In this document: piece after piece, positions 35,101-40,363 of the stretch
How positions within the stretch are numbered: the first letter of the stretch is position 1
How the letters are laid out: each line of letters starts with the position of its first letter
Assembly (NCBI GenBank): GCA_030427935.1
Contig: JAUICI010000001.1
Location: forward strand, 1 to 64,000
Origin: Bacteroidia bacterium
Lineage (GTDB): Bacteria > Bacteroidota > Bacteroidia > Flavobacteriales_D > Crocinitomicaceae
Direction of reading: 5' to 3'
Length of the DNA stretch: 64,000 nt
The notes under the pieces: model-generated
Seen by the model: only the letters and a program-made list of their open reading frames with translations
Database searches by the model: none
What the model was told of the DNA's origin: nothing
Program-made: the position numbers and the translations under genes

Positions 35101-35955
35101 ATTCAACAGAGCAAACTCTAAAGTTTCTTTTAACACCCAGTTTTCATCAAAATATTCGATCCATTTTTTATCATATGATATGACGTAGAATCCACCAAAT
35201 TTATCTTCACAGATTTGACTTATAAAGGTATTTTTAATGTTGATAAAAACAGTGTCTAGTTGAGGAGTTATCATCAAGAACCCACCTGATTTTAGTCTCA
35301 AGTAAAGATTTTTTTGATCTCCAATTACAGGGTGACTAACATTTTCAAAAGCAATTAAATCAATGTTGTGTTTAGCATTTATCTTTGAAATAGTATCATA
35401 GTTAACTGGATTTAGGAGTTTTACCCTACTTCTTAAAATTTTGATAGAATCATGATTGTTATAAAATTTGATTTCCTCATCTTGTGGATATGAACATCCA
35501 AAATCCAAAAACAATTCCAATTTGTCTGCATTACCTATACCAGTGTGAAACTTTCCTCTAGTTTCGATTACAGTATCACCTTTTTCAATATAGCCTCTAT
35601 TATAGCAAAGATCGCTACCAATATTATTAATCTCTTCTATTTTCCGATACTTCTTTTTATCAAATAGAATTGTTGATTTCGATTTTCTTCCTTTAAAAAT
35701 TTCTCCATCAAATTCAATGTTCCTGCAAGAGAGCTTACTTGAGTCGGGCCAAAAATTTATTACTTCGTTTCCATTAATTCTATTGAAACCAATTTCATCC
35801 GCCACCCAGATATATCCTTCACTATCTTGCCAAATGCCACGAACATTATCACTCATCAAACCAAATTCTTTGTCGATTTTTGTGACCTTGTATTGGGAGA
35901 AAGCGACAATAGAGAATAGAGAAAAGAGGATGGAGAAGAGGGTTTTCATGAACAA
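32113..35955 (-). CDS. Membrane sensor with propeller, Y_Y_Y, SpoIIE-type phosphatase and LuxR-type DNA-binding domains
   Basis: 1280-residue single protein. A signal peptide (1-20) and a long periplasmic beta-propeller-like part (about 21-770) come first, with two-component-propeller strands such as GIWQDSEGYIWVADEIGFN and FVDKEKNIWIYSMRG. A Y_Y_Y domain (about 785-855), one membrane helix (about 864-882) and a coiled coil (885-945) follow. A PP2C/SpoIIE phosphatase (about 950-1215) keeps its metal Asp motifs GDFYW, AADCTGHG, FSDGYADQFGG and DDICIIGL. Last is a LuxR-type helix-turn-helix (about 1218-1280, SKRELEVIQKIKEGKSSKMIA). It starts 34 bases after the thioredoxin gene. A FAEASAG-containing insertion interrupts the phosphatase near residue 1055. 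Confidence 0.88.
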   Translation of the reverse strand: MFMKTLFSILFSLFSIVAFSQYKVTKIDKEFGLMSDNVRGIWQDSEGYIWVADEIGFNRINGNEVINFWPDSSKLSCRNIEFDGEIFKGRKSKSTILFDKKKYRKIEEINNIGSDLCYNRGYIEKGDTVIETRGKFHTGIGNADKLELFLDFGCSYPQDEEIKFYNNHDSIKILRSRVKLLNPVNYDTISKINAKHNIDLIAFENVSHPVIGDQKNLYLRLKSGGFLMITPQLDTVFINIKNTFISQICEDKFGGFYVISYDKKWIEYFDENWVLKETLEFALLNDDTKVINQNGETFLFHKNSFFKLKKGVIQTKYDDDIAGIQTMSFSFIQVLGDTLFYVKNSSDRSFSEFVMNIKGQEYILFHSKNNYNQIAPIFVDKEKNIWIYSMRGKLIKVSPSKYAINKRGIGRIRNYFQEITNTDSSKIIKKLHASFLSFESLEIETKNKDNRPFGPYIYAASDSNFLLIDCSDEDYSGNSGAFHSLYLYSILDRKWKLLDSYRTSYAAGWQIRGELIIRTHSNTVKILENNSLLSIGGQEIYTSIDFAYEAGSILILHETDSISFAKLNSKKEVEILLKVSNKSRLHLENADILSKENKMFVLFPNGDLTEQFNWVKFDSIPENVKDYFITKHFFHSNKLMYINSNRKISVYNLETGQTKELHPQHKNKTKFVNYIDYKSDDEIYIISENIIYEIASIDFGNNKIQLSEILEFPDKISPFFWIKKHSNYFVASDKTAKSMNTSFTPPFTSLNSKFRSVKVFDNEKEFIFADSTLEGDLNLDYNQNNLTIRMETITNFEPETVYYLYQLEGPSGSDKWIRSDVDSVQLSNLAPGKYTYRFKSVNGYGIESEIHEYSFTIHPPWYATWWFRGSAGAGLLLIFFAFYKGRTAQMRKRQKVLENTVEERTKEVVEQKEEVEKQRDIAHHQKEIVEEKNKEILDSISYAKRLQNAILPPPRLVKEWLNDSFIFYKPKDIVAGDFYWMETTKRDGRTIVLFAAADCTGHGVPGAMVSVVCSNAMNRAIKEFGIHEPGLLLDKVVELVKSTFEQSEDTDPSFAEASAGRIKDGMDIALCALDLMDRKVWFAGAHNPLYRVTNTDTSTSEELRTLEVGERKLVEYKASKQPVGAFDHMEPFKTTEIQLEPGDCIYLFSDGYADQFGGEKGKKYKYANFKKLLMEIESKEMDTQKEMLDLEFNRWKGELEQIDDICIIGLRVNGHMRKLFSKRELEVIQKIKEGKSSKMIADDLNIAKTTVDTHRKRILSKVNLHSAPELIKFCEEHEIL
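32779..32794. repeat. Palindromic insertion inside the sensor gene
   Basis: CGCCGAAGCTTCAGCG is a 16-base near-perfect palindrome in a locally GC-rich stretch. In frame it and its flanks encode DPSFAEASAGRI in the middle of an otherwise conserved EQSE...KDGMDIALC phosphatase segment. The frame is kept, so the gene stays intact. Confidence 0.6.
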
Positions 35956-35989
35956 GTTTTTATAATCACAAAGTGGGATAATCCAAAGA

Positions 35990-37033
35990 TTATTTTTCCC
36001 CTAAAATCGCATCCAACTGATCTCTCAAACCACCACTAGGTCTTTCAGACATCAACTCCACGATTTTTCCTTCTTTGTCGAGTAGCATGTAACGTGGAAT
36101 TCCTTGGATTCCATATTTTTCGACTAGAGGAGCGGACTGCTCTTTGTTGAGGAAAATATTGTTTTTAAAACCGTATTGAGGGGCGCCTTTTAGCCACTGG
36201 GCTTTTTTATCCCAGATGCACACACTTACGACCTCGACTTTTCCTTCGTATTCTTTTTCAATTTTTTGTAGAAAAGGAATCTCATATTTGCAGGGCCCAC
36301 ACCAGGTCGCCCAAAAATCAACCACAATTGGTTTTCCGTAATAAGCGCTCAGTTTATTGTCTTTTTCTTTTAAATCTATCCCAGCGATTTCATCCATCGG
36401 TTTTCCCTTCAACTCCTTCTCCATGAGCTTGAATTGAATATCGGATCTTACCATCATGGTATATCTGCCTTTCATCCATTCGAAGTACTTTTTCTTATCA
36501 TTCAAATAGAATTCGATTTCGGGATAGGTCTTTAAACCTTGGTCTGCATATTTGGTAAGACGATCCATCTGCTCATTGATAAATTCGAAAACATCAGCGG
36601 TATCCGCTGCGGCGCAGTCTTTTGTCTCCGCATCAAAGCCCATGAATTGGATCTCTTCTGCCAACCCCAAATTGGCCATGTAATTATTTCTTCCAGCGGC
36701 ACTTCCTGTGTAATGAATGGACTCATCAAACATCAAGGTGTTGAGTGTAAGGTTAAGATCTTCACCTTTGTCCAAATAGATTTGAGTTTGCTCATTTCCA
36801 TCAAAAAATTGCAGACTTGATAAGGAATCCAACTCGGTTTCTATTTTAAATTTTCCATTATCTAATTTGACAGAATCTAAGATTACAGGAACCCACATTC
36901 GACCTTCCTTTTTGAAGTAGCGCAGATAAACATAATCCTGAAAGGGGTTTTCTACATGTCCTGAAAAAGTAGATGTTTGCGAAAAGGAGAAGCTAGAAAG
37001 GATAATTGTAAAAAGTAATAGATGTTTCATCAT
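35990..37033 (-). CDS. TlpA/thioredoxin-family disulfide reductase with DUF4369-like N-terminal domain
   Basis: 347-residue exported protein (signal MKHLLLFTIILSSFSFS). The N-terminal beta domain (about 22-115) resembles DUF4369; a helical linker follows, and the thioredoxin domain runs from about 215 to 345. The active site WCGPC is at residues 244-248 (KPIVVDFWATWCGPCKYEIP), and cis-Pro is in IQGIPRYMLLD. It should reduce or exchange disulfides in the periplasm. Its promoter carries the palindrome at 37091-37110. The sensor gene follows after 34 bases, so both probably share one transcript. Confidence 0.88.
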   Translation of the reverse strand: MMKHLLLFTIILSSFSFSQTSTFSGHVENPFQDYVYLRYFKKEGRMWVPVILDSVKLDNGKFKIETELDSLSSLQFFDGNEQTQIYLDKGEDLNLTLNTLMFDESIHYTGSAAGRNNYMANLGLAEEIQFMGFDAETKDCAAADTADVFEFINEQMDRLTKYADQGLKTYPEIEFYLNDKKKYFEWMKGRYTMMVRSDIQFKLMEKELKGKPMDEIAGIDLKEKDNKLSAYYGKPIVVDFWATWCGPCKYEIPFLQKIEKEYEGKVEVVSVCIWDKKAQWLKGAPQYGFKNNIFLNKEQSAPLVEKYGIQGIPRYMLLDKEGKIVELMSERPSGGLRDQLDAILGEK

Positions 37034-37061
37034 GGGGTATTAGTTTAATTAGTAAGTGCCT

Positions 37062-37110
37062 CAAAACTATCAGTTTTATGTGAAATATGCAATACTCAAT
37101 ATTGGGTAAT
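37062..37110 (-). promoter_or_regulatory. Operator-like palindrome plus promoter of the thioredoxin-sensor unit
   Basis: AATACTCAATATTGGGTAAT at 37091-37110 (plus strand), a 7-2-7 palindrome TACTCAA-TA-TTGGGTA. On the minus strand it runs into TTG, then 20 bases and TAGTTTTG (37062-37069), a perfect TAnnTTTG, about 30 bases before the ATG. Best-matched of the four sites. Confidence 0.7.
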
Positions 37111-37122
37111 CAAATAGATAGC

Positions 37123-37157
37123 AAAAAACCCACTTCTATTGTGGAAGTAGGCTTTTT
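37123..37157 (-). terminator. Terminator of the lipoprotein gene at 37184-37528
   Basis: On the minus strand a stem of CCTACTTCC against GAAGTGGG with a short AT loop, followed by a run of T. It separates this gene from the next promoter downstream. Confidence 0.65.
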
Positions 37158-37183
37158 CTGTTTAGTTGCAAAAAGTAGATGGG

Positions 37184-37528
37184 TTATTGTTTGTAATATG
37201 TTGTAGGTGTATAACCTGCTCGCGTGAGAACCATTGTTTGATAATTATCCATAAATTCATAGGAAAAATCATCATCTGTTCCATCTCCCCAATCAATATT
37301 TATTTCCAAATCGTCGTATGTGTAATAAAAATCTCCATAATTACCGCTTACGAGGTTGGTAATAGTAAGACTACCATCTGAGTAAAATATCATTTCTTGA
37401 TCTCCATCTTGATTAATCCATGTTCCTTGAAAATGATTAGTGTTTACAGGAGTGTAGGGTTCATCTTCACACGACTGAAAGAAAGAAATAGCCATGAATA
37501 AGCTAAAGAAAAGTACTAATTGTTTCAT
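37184..37528 (-). CDS. Small lipocalin-like lipoprotein
   Basis: 114-residue lipoprotein (MKQLVLFFSLFMAISFFQSC, lipobox FQSC). Mature part NHFQGTWINQDGDQEMIFYSDGSLTI is a lipocalin-like opening, followed by an acidic beta segment with GDGTDDD. It is a single gene with its own promoter and terminator. Its promoter carries the same palindrome found before the thioredoxin, propeller and cysteine-rich genes, so it is a likely member of that regulon. Ligand unknown. Confidence 0.75.
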   Translation of the reverse strand: MKQLVLFFSLFMAISFFQSCEDEPYTPVNTNHFQGTWINQDGDQEMIFYSDGSLTITNLVSGNYGDFYYTYDDLEINIDWGDGTDDDFSYEFMDNYQTMVLTRAGYTPTTYYKQ

Positions 37529-37554
37529 ACTAGATTGATTTTAAAAGTTTGAAT

Positions 37555-37603
37555 CAAAATTAGAATGATTGACTTTAGAAGTCAATACCCAATAATAGGT
37601 AAT
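37555..37603 (-). promoter_or_regulatory. Operator-like palindrome plus promoter of the lipocalin-like gene
   Basis: AATACCCAATAATAGGTAAT at 37584-37603 (plus strand). On the minus strand it ends with TTG, then exactly 20 bases, then TAATTTTG (37555-37562), a full TAnnTTTG, 26 bases before the ATG. A second inverted repeat TTGACTT/AAGTCAA overlaps the -33 box. Confidence 0.7.
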
Positions 37604-37697
37604 GGTAACAGGAAGACTTGTTTTGAAAGCCTAATGAAGAAAAGTATAACTTAATTTTGCAATTAGTTTAAGTGATAATAATTTGAATTTGATTTTC

Positions 37698-37705
37698 TAT
37701 CTTTG
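37698..37705 (+). promoter_or_regulatory. -7 promoter element directly in front of gatC
   Basis: TATCTTTG ends 4 bases before the ATG at 37710. A transcript from it would start at or inside the start codon, so gatC is probably leaderless. Confidence 0.5.
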
Positions 37706-37709
37706 CCTC

Positions 37710-38009
37710 ATGCAAATCACAGACGAAATAATCGATCAAATTGCGGAACTGGCCAAATTGAAATTTGAAGGCGAAGAGAAAGAAGCCATCAAAGGAGATT
37801 TGAACAATATTGTGCACTTCATGGACAAGTTGAGAGAAGTAGACACGGAGGGTGTTGAACCCTTAATTTCCATGGTGGAAGACGAAAACGACATGAGAGA
37901 AGACGTGATCGGCAATGAGATCTCTAAAGAAGCGGCTTTGAAAAATGCGCCCTCTAAAAATTCAGATTATTTCAAGATTCCAAAAGTTTTAGACAAAACA
38001 GGCGAGTAG
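37710..38009 (+). CDS. gatC: Aspartyl/glutamyl-tRNA(Asn/Gln) amidotransferase subunit C
   Basis: Small subunit of the GatCAB amidotransferase, which converts misacylated Glu-tRNA-Gln (and Asp-tRNA-Asn) to the correct amide form in the cytoplasm. The 99-residue product shows the family signatures IDQIAELAKLKFEGEEKEAIKGDLNNIVHFMDKLREVDTEGVEP (in pieces) and a C-terminal YFKIPKVLD. ATG 37710 is chosen over the frame from 37683, whose N-terminal residues are encoded by the promoter. gatA and gatB are not in the window. Confidence 0.93.
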   Translation: MQITDEIIDQIAELAKLKFEGEEKEAIKGDLNNIVHFMDKLREVDTEGVEPLISMVEDENDMREDVIGNEISKEAALKNAPSKNSDYFKIPKVLDKTGE

Positions 38010-38033
38010 TTTTTTGTATTTCAGTGAATTAAA

Positions 38034-38066
38034 AAAACCCGCTCAAAACGAATTGAACAGGTTTTT
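38034..38066 (+). terminator. Probable terminator of gatC
   Basis: AAAACC/GGTTTT outer arms and TCAA/TTGA inner arms with two mismatches, then T. It separates gatC from the promoter of the cysteine-rich gene. Confidence 0.5.
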
Positions 38067-38141
38067 CATGTTTAGTTCGAAAAGGCAGAAAATACCGTTT
38101 CGTAGGATATTTCAAATGTCTGTATATGAAGGAATATTTGC

Positions 38142-38189
38142 AATACTCAATTATGGGTATTGGATGTTTCCTATATTTTTTCTACTTTG
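38142..38189 (+). promoter_or_regulatory. Operator-like palindrome plus promoter of the cysteine-rich lipoprotein
   Basis: AATACTCAATTATGGGTATT at 38142-38161 keeps the TACYCAA-N2-TTGGGTA-type arms with small changes. It ends in TTG (38160-38162); TACTTTG follows 20 bases later (38183-38189), a one-base-shortened TAnnTTTG. The ATG is at 38234, giving a leader of about 40 bases. Confidence 0.6.
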
Positions 38190-38233
38190 GTGATCAATTA
38201 TTTACAACTATTTTATTATTAAAAACCAGAATT

Positions 38234-38422
38234 ATGAAAAAGATTTTAGGAACGTTGGTTGTCGCTGCAGCATTTGCATTTTCTTTTACTTCTTGTGATA
38301 CAGAAAAATGTGACAACACTTGTACTTGGGCAAACGATGGAACTTGTGACGATGGTGGATCAGGATCCTCATTTAGCGTATGTGATCTAGGAACAGATTG
38401 CGCAGATTGTGGACCAAGATAA
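38234..38422 (+). CDS. Tiny cysteine-rich lipoprotein
   Basis: 62-residue lipoprotein: signal MKKILGTLVVAAAFAFSFTSC, then a mature part of about 42 residues with six further Cys in the pattern C-x3-C-x7-C-x11-C-x5-C-x2-C. WANDGTCDDGGSGSS and LGTDCADCG are the key blocks. The same CDDGG...GTDCxDCG module occurs in secreted proteins of algae and several bacteria and looks like a small disulfide-stabilised domain, perhaps Ca-binding. The ATG at 38234 is used because the longer frame from 38126 runs through the promoter and operator. Flanked by a terminator on each side, so it is a one-gene unit. Confidence 0.75.
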   Translation: MKKILGTLVVAAAFAFSFTSCDTEKCDNTCTWANDGTCDDGGSGSSFSVCDLGTDCADCGPR

Positions 38423-38448
38423 GATTGAGAAATTTTTTTTCAAATAGA

Positions 38449-38477
38449 AAAGGCCGTTCAACGAACGGCCTTTTTTT
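38449..38477. terminator. Bidirectional terminator
   Basis: A 10-bp stem AAAGGCCGTT/AACGGCCTTT with a 5-base loop and T on the 3' side, A on the 5' side. It serves the cysteine-rich gene and the convergent carboxylase gene. Confidence 0.85.
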
Positions 38478-38495
38478 ATGATCTCTTTTCAAATA

Positions 38496-40040
38496 CTAAA
38501 GTGGAATATTCCCGTGTTTTTTCTTCGGTAAAGTTTTCACTTTGTTCTTCAACATTTCAAAACCTCTAATCAATTTCATTCGGGTTTCTGAAGGAACAAT
38601 TACTTCGTCCACATAACCTCTAGCAGCGGCATTGTATGGATTCGCAAATAGATCTGAATATTCCTGATCTTTTTCTGCCAATGTTTTTTCAGGATCTGCG
38701 CTATCTGCAATTTCTTTTCTAAAGATAATCTCAGCAGCCCCCTTCGATCCCATTACAGCAATTTCAGCTGATGGCCAGGCAAAATTCAAATCCGAACCAA
38801 TATGTTTCGAATTCATTACATCATAGGCTCCACCATAGGCTTTTCTTGTAATAACTGTAATTCTTGGAACGGTAGCCTCACAAAATGCATACAATAATTT
38901 AGCACCATTGGAGATGATTCCATTCCATTCTTGATCGGTTCCAGGTAAAAATCCAGGAACGTCTTCCAAGGTTAATAATGGAATGTTAAAGGCATCACAA
39001 AAGCGAACAAATCGAGCGCCTTTATTTGAAGCTTTGATATCCAATACACCTGCCAAAAATGCGGGTTGATTCGCAACTATTCCAACGGATTTTCCACCGA
39101 TAAAAGCAAAACCAACCACAATGTTTTCAGCGTAGTCTTTGTGAACTTCATAAAATGATCCCTCATCAACCAATTCTTGTATCACGTCCTTAATATCATA
39201 AGGCTGATTTGGGTTTTCAGGAATGATGGAGTCTAAAGTTTTCCTTTTTTCATCGATCGAAAAGTTATAATCCAAAGACGGATTCTTTTCCTCACAGTTT
39301 TGAGGAATATATTTCATCAATCGCTTAATTCCATTAATGCATTCCAACTCGTTTACTGCTGTAAAATGAGTGACACCAGATTTTGAAGCATGTGTTTTTG
39401 CACCTCCCAATTCCTCGGAAGTTACCTCCTCATGCGTCACGGTTTTCACAACATTTGGACCCGTAACAAACATATAAGAAGTGTTTTCCACCATAAATAT
39501 AAAATCCGTCAAAGCTGGAGAATATACGGCTCCACCTGCACAAGGCCCCATGATTGCGGAAATCTGAGGAATCACACCAGAAGCTAAGGTATTCCGATAG
39601 AAGATGTCGGCATAACCCCCAAGAGAAACTACACCCTCCTGAATTCTAGCTCCACCAGAATCATTTAAACCAATTAAAGGTGCTCCGTTTTCAATAGCCA
39701 AATCCATGATTTTACAAATCTTTTTCGCATGTTCTTCAGCAAGTGATCCACCCATAACTGTAAAATCCTGTGAAAACACATAAACGAGCCTGCCGTCAAT
39801 GGTTCCGTAACCCGTTACGACGCCATCACCATAAAACTTTTGCTTATCCAATCCGAAGTTGGTTGATCTGTGGGTAACGAGCTGACCCATTTCTTGAAAG
39901 GAATTGTGGTCCAACAAAAGTTCTACTCTTTCTCTCGCTGTTAGCTTCCCTTTTTTGTGTTGAGATTCGATTCGTTTCTCACCACCACCTTTTAAGGCTT
40001 CGGCTTTCTTTTTTTCTAATAGCTCAAATTTTTCGCTCAT
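38496..40040 (-). CDS. Acyl-CoA carboxylase carboxyltransferase (propionyl-CoA type) beta subunit
   Basis: 514-residue enzyme that moves CO2 from carboxybiotin to an acyl-CoA such as propionyl-CoA, or runs the reverse methylmalonyl decarboxylation. The N-terminal and C-terminal crotonase-like domains carry [65 protein letters not shown] and [18 protein letters not shown] (in pieces). The start is [16 protein letters not shown] at 40040; a longer frame reaching 40241 runs into a repeat and is spurious. Its biotin carrier partner is probably the 18658-19137 product. Confidence 0.94.
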   Translation of the reverse strand: MSEKFELLEKKKAEALKGGGEKRIESQHKKGKLTARERVELLLDHNSFQEMGQLVTHRSTNFGLDKQKFYGDGVVTGYGTIDGRLVYVFSQDFTVMGGSLAEEHAKKICKIMDLAIENGAPLIGLNDSGGARIQEGVVSLGGYADIFYRNTLASGVIPQISAIMGPCAGGAVYSPALTDFIFMVENTSYMFVTGPNVVKTVTHEEVTSEELGGAKTHASKSGVTHFTAVNELECINGIKRLMKYIPQNCEEKNPSLDYNFSIDEKRKTLDSIIPENPNQPYDIKDVIQELVDEGSFYEVHKDYAENIVVGFAFIGGKSVGIVANQPAFLAGVLDIKASNKGARFVRFCDAFNIPLLTLEDVPGFLPGTDQEWNGIISNGAKLLYAFCEATVPRITVITRKAYGGAYDVMNSKHIGSDLNFAWPSAEIAVMGSKGAAEIIFRKEIADSADPEKTLAEKDQEYSDLFANPYNAAARGYVDEVIVPSETRMKLIRGFEMLKNKVKTLPKKKHGNIPL

Positions 40041-40147
40041 AATTCTGATTTGGAATGTCTCAAATGTAGGAATTGATAATTTAAAATGTAAAAAGAAGAA
40101 GAAAAAAATGGTTGGATGAAGAGAGTTTGGGGTGTGAGGAAATGGGA

Positions 40148-40334
40148 GTTGAATACGAATAGTCAGACGAAACCACCCCGACCTCGTTCCTCGGCCACCC
40201 CTCCTTAGAAAGGAGGGGAACTGGTGCAGACATCTTAACAAAAAATACTGCTAAACTTGTGTTTTGGCTCCCCTCCTTTCCAAGGAGGGGTCCGCGCAGC
40301 GGGGGGTGGTTTCGTCTGATATTCGTACTCAAAT
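40148..40334. repeat. REP-like inverted pair of GC-rich hairpins, copy 2
   Basis: Each end carries CAGACGAAACCACCCC or its complement, with weaker pairing continuing outward (GAATACGAATA against TATTCGTACTC). Inside each end is a hairpin CCCCTCCTT/AAGGAGGGG. Between them lie about 40 AT-rich bases. The left arm matches the right arm of the 25800-25936 element (ACCCCG-CCTCG-CCTCGG-ACCCCTCCTT). It fills most of the 323-base gap between the carboxylase and the outer-membrane barrel gene; apart from the repeat I see only low-complexity ACCAAA-rich sequence there. Confidence 0.85.
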
Positions 40335-40363
40335 ACCAAACACCAAACAACAATCACCAAACA

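Noticed and set aside
32113-35955. Quorum-sensing LuxR regulator
   Set aside because: No autoinducer-binding domain; the rest of the protein is a propeller/Y_Y_Y/phosphatase architecture.
32091-37603. The palindromes as transcription terminators
   Set aside because: They are AT-rich, lack a GC stem and T tract, and lie upstream of genes at promoter distance.
38126-38233. N-terminal extension of the cysteine-rich protein, starting at 38126
   Set aside because: It runs through the palindrome and promoter boxes; the ATG at 38234 gives a clean lipoprotein signal peptide.
40041-40241. Long N-terminal extension of the carboxyltransferase
   Set aside because: It translates the REP-like repeat into Arg/Gly-rich sequence; [11 protein letters not shown] at 40040 matches the family start.
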